From Streptomyces longhuiensis (GTDB lineage Bacteria; Actinomycetota; Actinomycetes; Streptomycetales; Streptomycetaceae): a stretch of 64,000 nt of DNA. Shown piece by piece: positions 35,386 to 44,386 of the stretch. Made by a program: the position numbers and the translations under genes. The stretch spans positions 1,550,001-1,614,000 of the forward strand of contig NZ_CP085173.1 in the NCBI RefSeq assembly GCF_020616555.1, given 5' to 3'. Every line of letters begins with the position of its first letter. The first letter of the stretch is position 1. The notes under the pieces are model-generated. The model was not told where the DNA came from. It saw only the letters and a list, made by a program, of their open reading frames with translations, and ran no database searches.

Positions 35386-38300
35386 CTACGGGTTGCTGAA
35401 CTGCACGGCGTCCACGTCGAACGAGTTGTCCTGCGGGGACTTGAACACGAGATACAGCTTGTGCGTGCCGGTCAGCGCGTCCACCGGGACGGCGGGTGTG
35501 GCCTGGTAGGTGTCCCAGTCACCGGTGTTCGGGACGGGCGTGGTGGCCAGGAGCTTGCCGTCGGGGGCGTCCGCGCGCAGCTCGATGGAGCCGACTCCGT
35601 ACGGTGACGACAGTTTGTAGCTCACCTGTCCGATGCCCTCGACGCTCATCGGGTCGAACCGGACCCAGTCGCCGTCGCTGACGTCTCCGATGCGCTTGCC
35701 GTTCTCGGCGCCTTCCTGGGCGACGACGCGCGTGCCGGACTGGCCGTCGTAGTACTCGGCCTGCTTGTGCTTGGGCTGGAGCACGGACCGCCCGTAGCCG
35801 GTCAGGGCGCTGACGCCGTCGCCTCCCTTGTCGGTGTACTTGGCGTTGAGCACGTAGGTGAGGTCGGCACCCTCGGGGTGGCCGCCCAGGTCACCGGTGT
35901 CCACGGTGCCTTCGCAGCCGGGGATGTCGGTGGTGGGGTGCTCGTGGTCGTCGTGGCCGAGGGCCGGGTTGACGGTGACCTTGGAGCAGTCGACGGTGCC
36001 GTCCTCGGGGTCGGTGACGGTGACCTTGTACGGGATCTTGTCGCCGAAGTCGATGAGCTTGCCGTCGACGGGGAACTCGATCTTCACTTTGGGCGCGGTG
36101 TTGCCCGCGGTGACGGGGACGTTGGCGTAGCCGGACTTGCCGGTGGAGTCGGTGACCTTCAGCTGGGCGTTGAAGTCACCCTTCGCCGTGTAGGTGTGGC
36201 TCGGGCTCGCCTCGGTGGAGTCGTAGGTGCCGTCGCCGTCGAAGTCCCAGGCGTAGGTGAGCGGGTCGCCGTCGGGGTCCTTGCTCCCCTCGCTGGAGAA
36301 GGAGACCTCGAGCGGGGTGGGGCCGTTGGTGACGGACGCCTTCGCCTCGGCGATCGGTACGCGCTGACCTTGCGCGTAGTCGATCCGGTAGAGCCCGGAG
36401 TCGTTGTTGCCGCCGCCGAACTGGCTGCCCCATTCGAGGACGTAGAGCGAGCCGTCGGGGCCGAAGGTCATGTCCATCGGCTTGGCGAACTTCGCGGTCT
36501 TCAGGAAATCGTTGATCTTGAGGAGCTTGCCGTCCTGGTCGAAGCGGATCTCCTTGACCTGGTCGCGGGCCCACTCGTAGAAGAAGCTCGCTCCCTCGAA
36601 GTAGGCGGGGAACTTGGTCTTCGACGGGTTCTTCGCGTCGTAGTGGTAGACGGGCCCGCTCATGGGCGCGGAGCCGCCCTCGCCCATCTCCGGGAACTCC
36701 TTGGACTTGCCGTAGCCGTACCAGATCACCGGCTGCTGCACGGGCGGCAGGTCCTTGAGGCCCGTGTTGTTCGGCGAGGGGTTCACCGGCTTGTCGCAGT
36801 CGAACTTGGCGCCGACCTCCTTGGTGTCCGGGTTGTAGGGGGCGTACGGCTGGTTGTTGCCGTGGCAGAAGGGCCAGCCGTAGTTGCCGGGCTTCTTGAT
36901 GACGTTGTACTCGACGAGGCCCTCGGGGCCGCGGTCAGTCGTCGGGCCACCGCGGTCGGGGCCGTAGTCGGAGACGTGGACGGCACCGTTCTTGGGGTCG
37001 ACGTTGAAGCGGAACGGGTTGCGGAAGCCCATCGCGTAGATCTCGGGCCGGGTCTTCGCGGTGCCCTTCGCGAAGAGATTGCCCTTGGGGATGGTGTAGC
37101 CGCCCGCGTCGGTGGGCTTGATGCGCAGGATCTTGCCGCGCAGGTCGTTGGTGTTGCCGGCGGTGCGGGCGGCGTCCAGCATCTGCTTGCCGGGGCGCCA
37201 GTCGATCGGCGCGTAGCCCTGCCAGTCGGGGTCGAGGTTGGGCGGGGTGTCGTCGCCGACACCGAGGTAGAGGGTGCGGTTCGGGCCGAACTCGACGGCG
37301 CCGCCGGTGTGTCCGGGCTCGGGGAAGCTGCGGTCGCGGTAGGCGGGGACGTCGAGGAGCTTCTTCTCGCTTGCCGGGTCGAGGGTGTTGTCCGACTTGA
37401 CGGTGAAGCGGGAGAGCCGGTTGACGTCGTCCTTGGCGTCCTTCGGGGCGTAGTACAGATAGATCCAGTGGTTGGTCTTGAACGACGGGTCGAGTTCCAT
37501 GCCGACGAGGCCGTCCTCACCGCCGGTGTAGACGTCGAGCTTGCCCGCGGTCGCGGTGGCGTGGGTGGCGGGGTCGTAGACCTTCACCTCGCCGCTGCGC
37601 TGGATGTAGAAGACCTTGCCGTCCTTGTCGACGTCGAGCTCCATCGGGTCGGCGGTGTTGTCGTCGAGCGCGGTCTTCTCGTAGCCGGACCAGACGGTGC
37701 CGCCGCAGTCGCCGGGCTTGTTGCCGGCGGCCCACTGGATGCCGCCGAGCACATGGGCGCGGAAGGCGGGTTCGCTGTAGGAGGCGGTGTCGTGGCCCAT
37801 GGCGGTCGCCCAGACCTTGCCGCCCTCGGCGTTGCGGCACCAGGAGATGGGGTGGTCGGCGCCCATCGCGGAGCCGCCCGGGTTGTACGTGGTCTCGTCG
37901 GCGGTGACGAGGACGTGCACGTCGCCGCGCGGGTCCTTGTCGAAGTTGTACCACTCCTCGGGGCGCTCCCAGCGCTCGGGAAGTCCCTTGGTGGAGGGGT
38001 GCACACGGTCGGCGACCTTGGCCGTGCCCTGGAGCACGCCGGGTGAGTGGGCGGGCATGTGGGCGCCGCCGTTGATGGTCTCGTCCCACCAGGGGAACTG
38101 TTCCTCGACGCCCATGTCGAGGGTGTTGTGGATGGCGACGACGCCCTTGCCGCCGCGCACGTACTTCTGCAGGGCCTCGCGCTGGCCGTCGGTGTCCCAG
38201 ACCATGCCGGAGTTCTGCAGCATGATGATGACGTCGAAGTCCTTGAGCTTCGCGTCGTCGAAGACTGTCGAGTCGTCGGTCTGGACGACCTCGAAGTTGT

Positions 38301-38514
38301 TGGCCGCGGCCTGCTCCTGGACCATCTTGATGCCGTCCGGGATGGATCCGTGGACGTAGCCGACGGCCTTGGTGAAGAGCAGGGCGCGGAAGGCGGGGGC
38401 CTTGCCCGCGGCCGTGGCGCCGGTGGGGAGGAAGCCGACGGCGAGCAGCAGGGCGGTCAGTAACGCGAGGGCAGCTCTTCGCATGCGTCCGATGTCAAGA
38501 GCATGACATCCCAT
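35386..38514 (-). CDS. Secreted ThuA / glucose-sorbosone dehydrogenase fusion with PKD and CBM6-like domains
   Basis: 1042 residues. Signal peptide (to about 36); ThuA/glutamine-amidotransferase-like domain (about 40-265, ALLFTKAVGYVHGSIPDG, GVVAIHNTLD); a PQQ-type glucose/sorbosone dehydrogenase beta-propeller (about 285-690, DGLVGMELDPSF, GHTGGAVEFGPN, GRILRIKPTD-like KILRIKP); a PKD domain (about 705-795, DPDGDPLTYAWDFDGDG); an Ig-like segment; and a C-terminal CBM6-like domain (AEYYDGQSGT to FDVDAVQFSNP). Start 38514 follows AAAGGAC. It is the last gene after the CUT2 transport operon, 67 nt from the isomerase gene. Probably attacks an extracellular glycoside or sugar polymer and feeds the transporter. 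Confidence 0.85.
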   Translation of the reverse strand: MGCHALDIGRMRRAALALLTALLLAVGFLPTGATAAGKAPAFRALLFTKAVGYVHGSIPDGIKMVQEQAAANNFEVVQTDDSTVFDDAKLKDFDVIIMLQNSGMVWDTDGQREALQKYVRGGKGVVAIHNTLDMGVEEQFPWWDETINGGAHMPAHSPGVLQGTAKVADRVHPSTKGLPERWERPEEWYNFDKDPRGDVHVLVTADETTYNPGGSAMGADHPISWCRNAEGGKVWATAMGHDTASYSEPAFRAHVLGGIQWAAGNKPGDCGGTVWSGYEKTALDDNTADPMELDVDKDGKVFYIQRSGEVKVYDPATHATATAGKLDVYTGGEDGLVGMELDPSFKTNHWIYLYYAPKDAKDDVNRLSRFTVKSDNTLDPASEKKLLDVPAYRDRSFPEPGHTGGAVEFGPNRTLYLGVGDDTPPNLDPDWQGYAPIDWRPGKQMLDAARTAGNTNDLRGKILRIKPTDAGGYTIPKGNLFAKGTAKTRPEIYAMGFRNPFRFNVDPKNGAVHVSDYGPDRGGPTTDRGPEGLVEYNVIKKPGNYGWPFCHGNNQPYAPYNPDTKEVGAKFDCDKPVNPSPNNTGLKDLPPVQQPVIWYGYGKSKEFPEMGEGGSAPMSGPVYHYDAKNPSKTKFPAYFEGASFFYEWARDQVKEIRFDQDGKLLKINDFLKTAKFAKPMDMTFGPDGSLYVLEWGSQFGGGNNDSGLYRIDYAQGQRVPIAEAKASVTNGPTPLEVSFSSEGSKDPDGDPLTYAWDFDGDGTYDSTEASPSHTYTAKGDFNAQLKVTDSTGKSGYANVPVTAGNTAPKVKIEFPVDGKLIDFGDKIPYKVTVTDPEDGTVDCSKVTVNPALGHDDHEHPTTDIPGCEGTVDTGDLGGHPEGADLTYVLNAKYTDKGGDGVSALTGYGRSVLQPKHKQAEYYDGQSGTRVVAQEGAENGKRIGDVSDGDWVRFDPMSVEGIGQVSYKLSSPYGVGSIELRADAPDGKLLATTPVPNTGDWDTYQATPAVPVDALTGTHKLYLVFKSPQDNSFDVDAVQFSNP

Positions 38515-38581
38515 GACGTGGTCCTTTCCGTGGAATCAGTGGACGGACTTGCGGGGTGCCGGAAATCGGGGGCCCGGAGGT

Positions 38582-39457
38582 TCAGCGGGTTCGGCCGGTC
38601 GCGGCGCGCAGGAAGCGCAGGCCGTCCGTGGCCAGGGCGTCCTGGCTGTCGGCGAGCGGACGCCACACGGAGGCGGCGACGGCGATCGCGTCGTTGTGCG
38701 CGGTGAACGACTCGATGCACAGGGGGCCTCGGTAGCCGCTCTCGCGCAGCGCGGCCAGGAAACCGGTCCAGTCGAGGTGGTCGGCCCCGGGCGTGCCGCG
38801 GTCGTTCGCGCAGACCTGGACGTGCGCGATACGGTGCCCGGCCGCGCGGACCGCTGCGGGGAGCGAGTGTTCCTCGATGTTCTGGTGGTACGTGTCGAGC
38901 GCGATGCCGATCCCGTCGTGCGGCAGCCCGTCGAGGGCGGCCAGGCTCTGGGCGACGGTGTTGAGCAGGCTGGTCTCGTAGCGGTTGAGGGGTTCCACCG
39001 CGAGGCGCACCCCGGCCGCGCGGGCGTGCTCGACGAGGGGGGCGAGGTGCGTGCGCAGCTCGTCGTACGCGGCCTCGCGCGCGGCACGGTCCATCCGCCA
39101 GGTCCGGCCGACGGACGCGTACAGGGGGCCGGCGACCACCGGGGCCCCGATGGCGTGGGCGGTGTCCACGCAGTGGCGTAAGTAGTCCTGGGTGGTGCGC
39201 ACCGTGGCGGCGTCCGCGTCGACCAGCTCGCGGCCGTGCGGCATGACGGCGATCACGGCGGCCGGGGCGAGACCGGTCGCGTCCAGGAGCTTCACCGCGT
39301 CGCCCGGGTCCCAGTCGCCCGCGCTCTCCATGGGGAGTTCCACGCAGTCGAACCCCCAGGCGGCGAGACGGGGCAGCGTGTCGGCGAGGGCGCGCCCGGT
39401 GACCGGCGAGTGCCAGATCCAGGGATTGGCGCCCAACTCCCAGGACGGCGTGCTCAC
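38582..39457 (-). CDS. Sugar phosphate isomerase/epimerase (xylose-isomerase-like TIM barrel)
   Basis: 291 residues. GTG start at 39457 overlaps the binding-protein stop by 4 nt (GTGA). Barrel motifs: PWIWHSPVTG, FDCVELPMES, AVEPLNRYETSLLNTVAQ (metal-binding Glu), IALDTYHQNIEEHS, AHVQVCANDRGTPG and GPLCIESFTAHN (second Glu). The pattern resembles D-psicose/tagatose 3-epimerase and related keto-sugar isomerases. Its position in a transport operon ending with a ThuA-dehydrogenase suggests conversion of the imported sugar or keto-sugar. No other catabolic enzyme is encoded, so the product is uncertain. Confidence 0.85.
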   Translation of the reverse strand: MSTPSWELGANPWIWHSPVTGRALADTLPRLAAWGFDCVELPMESAGDWDPGDAVKLLDATGLAPAAVIAVMPHGRELVDADAATVRTTQDYLRHCVDTAHAIGAPVVAGPLYASVGRTWRMDRAAREAAYDELRTHLAPLVEHARAAGVRLAVEPLNRYETSLLNTVAQSLAALDGLPHDGIGIALDTYHQNIEEHSLPAAVRAAGHRIAHVQVCANDRGTPGADHLDWTGFLAALRESGYRGPLCIESFTAHNDAIAVAASVWRPLADSQDALATDGLRFLRAATGRTR

Positions 39458-40662
39458 TTCTTGCCTCCCCAGTCCTTCGGGTAGCCGGGCAGATCCTGGC
39501 AGCCGCACATGGCGTAGTGCAGCGGCGGCATGCCCTCCTGGAGGTACTGGTCGAGGTTGTCCTGGGTCACGGTCGGCTGCGGCAGCTTCCACTCCTTGGG
39601 GACCTGCTTGCCGTCGAGCACGCGCAGGGCGGCGATGACCGGCGTACGCCACTGGAAGGTGGGGTACGTGGGCGCGATCGCGGTGAGCTTCTTGTCCTTC
39701 CACGCCTGGAGGAAGTCCTGCTGGTCCTCGCCGGTGATGGGCGGGACGTCCACGCCGGCGTCCTCGAACGCCTCGACGGCGGCCACGGAGGTGGCGCCCG
39801 AGTCCATCCAGACGCCGTCGACCGACCCGTGCCGGGAGATCGCGTCCGCCACGATCGACTTCGTCTTGGCCGGGTCCCCGTCGGTGAACTTGACGTCCAC
39901 GACGTCGAGTCGACTCTTGTCGAAGGCTAGCTTCGCGGCGGACCAGCGGGTCTCGAGGACGTCGACGCCGGGTGAGATGCGCAGGGCGAGGATCTTGCCC
40001 TTGGGCTTGACCTTGTCGACGAGGAAGTCGGCGGCGACGGCCCCGTAGCCGTAGCCGCCGATGGGGTTGATGAAGGTGACGGCGCAGTCCGTCTCCACGC
40101 CCCGGTCGAAGACGATGACGGGCAGCTTGCCGCAGGCCTCCTTGACGGCCGGGGTCAGGGTGGCGGTGGTGTTCGGGGACACGATCAGGGCGTCGCAGCT
40201 CTTGTTCCCGGCGAGTTCCTGGATGTCGGAGATCTGCTTGTCGTCCTTGCCCTGGGCGTCGAGGACGGTGAAGCCGGTGATCTCCTTGTGGAGTTTCACC
40301 TCGGCCTTCATGTCCTTGAGACCCACCTGGCGCCACGGGTTGAAGACTCCGGCGTTGGAGAAGCAGAGATGGGTGCCGCCGGAACCCTTCTTCTTGTACT
40401 GGGCCGTGTCGATCATCTCGGGTTCGAGCATCTGCTCCCAGGGCTTGTCGGCGGGCCCCTCGGGCGTGGCCTTGGCCAGCGTCAACTGGCGTTCGTATTC
40501 GGCTTGTTGGAAGAACTTCGACGGCTTGTCGGCACCTTCCTTCGCGGCGCTCTCCGACGCCGCGCCCGCCGCGGAGTCGGCCGGCATGTCGCTGGAGCAC
40601 GAGGTGAGCAGCGCGGCGGCGGCCAGTGCGGCGGCGACGGCGAGTGGACGTCTGCGGGTCAT
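39454..40662 (-). CDS. CUT2-type sugar-binding lipoprotein
   Basis: 402 residues. Lipobox LLTSC at residues 18-22. Mature protein with a Pfam Peripla_BP_4-like fold: GTHLCFSNAGVFNPWRQVGLKDMKAE, LIVSPNTTATLTPAVKEACGKLPVIVFDRGVETDC and a hinge region VDGVWMDSGATSVAAVEAFEDAGV, characteristic of ribose/galactose-type binding proteins. Its ATG overlaps the stop of the upstream permease gene (ATGA), and its own stop overlaps the isomerase start. The ligand is unknown; the inserted Cys-rich tail YAMCGCQDLPGYPKD is unusual. Confidence 0.9.
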   Translation of the reverse strand: MTRRRPLAVAAALAAAALLTSCSSDMPADSAAGAASESAAKEGADKPSKFFQQAEYERQLTLAKATPEGPADKPWEQMLEPEMIDTAQYKKKGSGGTHLCFSNAGVFNPWRQVGLKDMKAEVKLHKEITGFTVLDAQGKDDKQISDIQELAGNKSCDALIVSPNTTATLTPAVKEACGKLPVIVFDRGVETDCAVTFINPIGGYGYGAVAADFLVDKVKPKGKILALRISPGVDVLETRWSAAKLAFDKSRLDVVDVKFTDGDPAKTKSIVADAISRHGSVDGVWMDSGATSVAAVEAFEDAGVDVPPITGEDQQDFLQAWKDKKLTAIAPTYPTFQWRTPVIAALRVLDGKQVPKEWKLPQPTVTQDNLDQYLQEGMPPLHYAMCGCQDLPGYPKDWGGKK

Positions 40663-41669
40663 GAGGGGGTCCCTCCCGAGAGGTGAGTACGACGGCGGCG
40701 CAGGCGGGAGAAGTCGGCCGCTCCGAGACCTACGGCGGCGATGACGATGACGCCTTGGACCGTGGATTCGAGGGCGCCCGAGACGCCTTGCAGGTTGAGC
40801 AGCGTGAACAGGGCCTGGAGCGAGAAGGCCCCGGCCATCGCGGCGACGACGCTGCCGCGGCCTCCGCCGAGCGCGACGCCGCCGAGCACGACGGCGGTGA
40901 TGGCCTCGAACTCGTAGCCGCGGCCGGCCTGTGCGGACACTCCGGAGAATCCGCCGACGAGTACGGCGGCGAGCGCGGCCGCGACACCCGACAGGACGAA
41001 CGCGATGACGCGGACCCGGTGGACGCGGACACCCGCGAGGGCGGCGGTGCGTTCGCTGTCGCCGGTCGCGATCAGGGTGCGGCCGAAGTCCGAGCGCATG
41101 AGGAACACGGCGGCGGCGCCCGCGACGAGGCAGGCGAGGACCGCCCAGGGCAGCCAGCCGCCCGCCGTGCCGCGGCCGAGCCGGCGGAACTCCTCGGGGA
41201 GCGATCCGTGCGGGGAGCCGCCGGTCCAGAAGAAGACGGCACCTTCGAGGATCAGCATCATGCCGAGCGTCGTGATGAACGAGGGCACGCGCAGCTTCGT
41301 CGTGATCAGGCCGCTGACGAGACCCGTCAGCGCTCCGGCGAGCAGCAGCCCGCCCGTCACCACGGCCCAGGAGGCGTCCGGGTACGAGCCGTAGAGTTCC
41401 GCCGCGACGACGACACCGGCGGTGACGATCGCCCCGACGGACAGGTCGAACTCCCCGCAGACGATGACCAGATACTGGCCCGCCGCCAGGATGACGAGCG
41501 GCGCCGCGCGTTTGACGAAGGCGAGGAAGCGGTCGGGTTCGTAGAAGCCGGGGTCGGTGGCGGCGAGGGCCACCAGGAGTACGGCGAGGAGTACGTAGAC
41601 GGGGGCGCCGGTGCCGAGGGATCGGGCAACTCGTTTGTACGGACCGACAGTTGGGTTCGCCGTGGTCAT
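40659..41669 (-). CDS. CUT2 (ribose-type) ABC permease 1
   Basis: 336 residues, about 8-10 membrane spans. Conserved segments LVIVCGEFDLSVGAIVTAGVV, PSFITTLGMMLILEG and AVVLGGVALGGGRGSV are RbsC-like. Starts 41669; its ATG overlaps the stop of permease 2 by 4 nt. Pairs with permease 2 to form the channel; presence of two different permeases rather than one is common for some CUT2 systems. Confidence 0.9.
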   Translation of the reverse strand: MTTANPTVGPYKRVARSLGTGAPVYVLLAVLLVALAATDPGFYEPDRFLAFVKRAAPLVILAAGQYLVIVCGEFDLSVGAIVTAGVVVAAELYGSYPDASWAVVTGGLLLAGALTGLVSGLITTKLRVPSFITTLGMMLILEGAVFFWTGGSPHGSLPEEFRRLGRGTAGGWLPWAVLACLVAGAAAVFLMRSDFGRTLIATGDSERTAALAGVRVHRVRVIAFVLSGVAAALAAVLVGGFSGVSAQAGRGYEFEAITAVVLGGVALGGGRGSVVAAMAGAFSLQALFTLLNLQGVSGALESTVQGVIVIAAVGLGAADFSRLRRRRTHLSGGTPS

Positions 41670-42667
41670 GTTGTCCTCCCCGTGCCGCGCCGGGCGTAGA
41701 GGGCGACGGCGGCGATGATGACGACGCCACGCACGACGTTCTTGAAGAACGGGTCGACGCCCAGCTGGTTGAAGACGGAGTCGAGCACGGCCAGGACCAG
41801 GACGCCGCCGAGCGTGCCCGCCACTCCCCCGCGGCCGCCCGCGAGCGCGGTACCGCCGAGGACGACGGCGGCGATCGACTCGAGGTCGTAGCGGGCCTCG
41901 GTGCCGGCCCAGGGGGCGCCCGCGCCGAGCCGCGCGGCGAGGAAGAGCGCGGCGGCTCCCACGCACAGCGAGCACAGGACGTGCGCGGCGACGACGGTGC
42001 GCCGGGTGCGGACACCGGAGAGGCGGGCCGCGTGCTCGTCGCCCCCGGTCGCGTACAGGTGGTGGCCGAAACGCGTGCGGCGGGTGACGAACCACAGGGC
42101 GGCGGCGACCGCGGCGAGTAGGAACAGGGAGACGGGGACGGGCCCCATGCGGTCGTAGCCGAGGTGCTGGAAGGACGCCGGGACCTTGCCGGCGGGGCCC
42201 GTGTAGTTGTCCTCGATCCAGCCGCGCAGGATGAACGCGGTGCCGAGCGTCGCGATGAACGCGTTGACCTTCAGCCCGGTGACGACGAGGCCGTTGGCGA
42301 GGCCGACGGCCGCGGAGAGCGCGAGCACGGCGAGGACAGCCGTGACGACGCCGCCGTCCTGCATCGTGGTGGCGGCGACGAGTGTGCCGAGGCTGATGAG
42401 GTACGCCACGGAGAGGTCGAGGGAGCCGGTGAGGATCACGGCGGTCTGTCCGACGGCGACGAGTCCGAGTGCGACGCAGTTCTGGAGGATGCCGACGACG
42501 TTGGCGAGGGTGAGGAAGTCCCCGCCGCGCGCGGCCACCACGATCCAGCCGGCCGCCGTGACGGCCGCGGCGGCGAGCCAGACGCCGACGGCGGGGTCCG
42601 CGAGGCGGGTCCTGCGCGGCGGGGCGGACTTCGCGACGGTCGGCGGGGCGACGGCGGTCCCGGTCAT
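41666..42667 (-). CDS. CUT2 (ribose-type) ABC permease 2
   Basis: 333 residues. RbsC-like motifs AVILTGSLDLSVAYLISLG, AFIATLGTAFILRGW and AVVLGGTALAGGRGGVAG. The ATG at 42667 overlaps the ATPase stop (ATGA) and its own stop overlaps the next start. Sequence differs clearly from permease 1, so the pair is an old heterodimer rather than a local duplication. Confidence 0.9.
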   Translation of the reverse strand: MTGTAVAPPTVAKSAPPRRTRLADPAVGVWLAAAAVTAAGWIVVAARGGDFLTLANVVGILQNCVALGLVAVGQTAVILTGSLDLSVAYLISLGTLVAATTMQDGGVVTAVLAVLALSAAVGLANGLVVTGLKVNAFIATLGTAFILRGWIEDNYTGPAGKVPASFQHLGYDRMGPVPVSLFLLAAVAAALWFVTRRTRFGHHLYATGGDEHAARLSGVRTRRTVVAAHVLCSLCVGAAALFLAARLGAGAPWAGTEARYDLESIAAVVLGGTALAGGRGGVAGTLGGVLVLAVLDSVFNQLGVDPFFKNVVRGVVIIAAVALYARRGTGRTT

Positions 42668-44202
42668 GCGCTTCCTTCCGGTGAGTCGCGGACGTGCGGG
42701 TGAGCTGCCGGGCCGCCGCGGGTGGCCAGGCGCATGATGTCCTCCTCGCTCGCGCCGGCGGGGAGTTCGCCGGCGAGACGGCCCTCGGCCATGACGAGGA
42801 TGCGGTCGCTCATGCCGATGAGTTCGGGGAGTTCGGAGGAGACGATGAGGACGGCGAGTCCCTCGCGGGCGAGGTCGCGGACGAGGGTGTGGATGGCGGC
42901 CTTGGCGCCGACGTCGACGCCACGGGTCGGCTCGTCGAAGAGCAGGATCTGCGGGCGGGCGGCGAGCCACTTCGCGATGACGACCTTCTGCTGGTTGCCA
43001 CCGGAGAGGAACTGGGCCTGCTGGTCCTCGCCGCGCGCGTGCAGCCGGACCCGCTCCAGGAGCGCGGTGAGGTCGCGGGCCGCGGGCGGGCGGCCTCGCG
43101 CGGGGACGGCCCGGGTGACGAGGAGCGCGTTGTCGCGCACGGACTGGCGCAGGGCGAGCCCTTCGGCCTTGCGGTCCTCGGTGACCAGGGCGATCCCCGC
43201 GCGGATGGCCCGGCGCGGGCTCGTGGGGCGCAGGTCGCGGCCGCCCACGGTCATGGCCCCCGTGGTGAAGGGTGCGGCGCCGAACAGGGCGCGGGCCAGT
43301 GACGTGCGTCCTGATCCCTGGAGACCCGCGATGCCGGTGACCTCGCCCGAGCGCAGCGTCAGGTCGATGTCGCTCAGGCGTGCGTTGCCTCCGCCGCGCA
43401 CGGTCAGCCGGACGTCGCCGGCCTCGCCGGGGCGGGCGCGCGGCGGGTAGTAGGCGCTGAGCTCCCGGCCGACCATGGCGCGGACGACCTGGTCGGTGTC
43501 GGTGTCCTCGGTGCGTACGGTCATGACGCGCCGGCCGTCCTTGAGGACGGTGATGCGCTGCGAGAGATCGAAGACCTCGCGGAGGCGGTGCGAGATGTAG
43601 AGGATGCCGAGGCCGCGGTCGGCCAGTCGGCGTACGAGCGCATGGAGTTGGGCCGCCTCGTGGTCGGCGAGCGGGGCGGTCGGCTCGTCCATGACGAGGA
43701 CACGGGCCGGCGTCCGATCGGAGGCGAGCGCCTTGACGATCTCGACGGTCTGCTGGCGCGCGACCGGCAGATCACGGACGTAGGTGCGCGGGGTGATGTC
43801 CGACTCGCCCAGTTCGGCGAGGAGTTCGGCGGTGCGCGCCTCCATGGCGCGGCGGTCGACGAGTCCGTACCGGGTCGGTTCGCGGCCGAGGAACACGTTC
43901 TCGGCGACGGTGCGGTGGGGCAGGAGCGCGAACTCCTGGTGGATGATGCCGATTCCGGCGGCCTGGGCCTGCGCGGGATGGGTGAAGGACTGCTCGACGC
44001 CGTCCAGGGTGATGGTGCCCTCGTCGGGGACGTGTTCGCCCGCGAGGACTTTCATCAGGGTGGACTTTCCCGCGCCGTTCTCCCCTACGAGCGCGTGCAC
44101 CTCGCCCGGGGCGAGGTCCAGGGAGACCCCGTGCAGCACCCGTACACCGAGAAAGCTCTTGGACACGCCGTGCATCGCCAACATCGTCTGTGTCGCCTGC
44201 AT
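42664..44202 (-). CDS. CUT2 sugar ABC transporter ATP-binding protein (two NBDs)
   Basis: 512 residues with duplicated ATPase domains. NBD1: Walker A GENGAGKST, a signature that reads LPVARQQTVEI, and Walker B VLVMDEPTAPL. NBD2: a degenerate Walker A GLQGSGRTS, an intact signature LSGGNQQKVVIAKW and Walker B LLFDEPTRGVD. This asymmetric pattern is normal for RbsA/XylG-type proteins. First gene of the operon, with a promoter at 44254-44282. Divergent from the ROK regulator, which is the likely repressor. Confidence 0.93.
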   Translation of the reverse strand: MQATQTMLAMHGVSKSFLGVRVLHGVSLDLAPGEVHALVGENGAGKSTLMKVLAGEHVPDEGTITLDGVEQSFTHPAQAQAAGIGIIHQEFALLPHRTVAENVFLGREPTRYGLVDRRAMEARTAELLAELGESDITPRTYVRDLPVARQQTVEIVKALASDRTPARVLVMDEPTAPLADHEAAQLHALVRRLADRGLGILYISHRLREVFDLSQRITVLKDGRRVMTVRTEDTDTDQVVRAMVGRELSAYYPPRARPGEAGDVRLTVRGGGNARLSDIDLTLRSGEVTGIAGLQGSGRTSLARALFGAAPFTTGAMTVGGRDLRPTSPRRAIRAGIALVTEDRKAEGLALRQSVRDNALLVTRAVPARGRPPAARDLTALLERVRLHARGEDQQAQFLSGGNQQKVVIAKWLAARPQILLFDEPTRGVDVGAKAAIHTLVRDLAREGLAVLIVSSELPELIGMSDRILVMAEGRLAGELPAGASEEDIMRLATRGGPAAHPHVRDSPEGSA

Positions 44203-44247
44203 CGTTCAGCCTCTCCGGCCTCTTCGGCAGTCTTCCGCAGCGGTCTG

Positions 44248-44282
44248 CATTGCAATGTGCTGACCCTTCTTTGACCTGTCAA
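44248..44282 (-). promoter_or_regulatory. Promoter of the CUT2 operon with palindrome at the -10
   Basis: Minus strand: TTGACA (44277-44282), 17-nt spacer, CACATT (44254-44259). A 10-bp palindrome CATTGCAATG (44248-44257) covers the -10. The sequence TTGACAGGT occurs again in the opposite orientation at 44312-44320, giving an inverted pair between the divergent genes that is a candidate ROK operator. Confidence 0.6.
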
Positions 44283-44350
44283 GGGCCCAACCCTGGTCCG
44301 TACAAAGGAAATTGACAGGTACTTAGGCCGATCGGCGAACAGCATCGGGC

Positions 44351-44379
44351 TTGTGAGCAGCGGAACTCGTCCCTATCGT
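44351..44379 (+). promoter_or_regulatory. Leaderless promoter of the ROK regulator
   Basis: TTGTGA (44351-44356), 17-nt spacer, TATCGT (44374-44379), then 7 nt to the ATG at 44387. No ribosome-binding site. The alternative GTG start at 44378 lies inside the -10 and is therefore rejected. Confidence 0.6.
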
Positions 44380-44386
44380 GACTGCC

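Noticed and set aside
35767-38046. 759-codon plus-strand frame opposite the ThuA-dehydrogenase gene
   Set aside because: Shadow frame; V/G/R-rich and without domain signatures.
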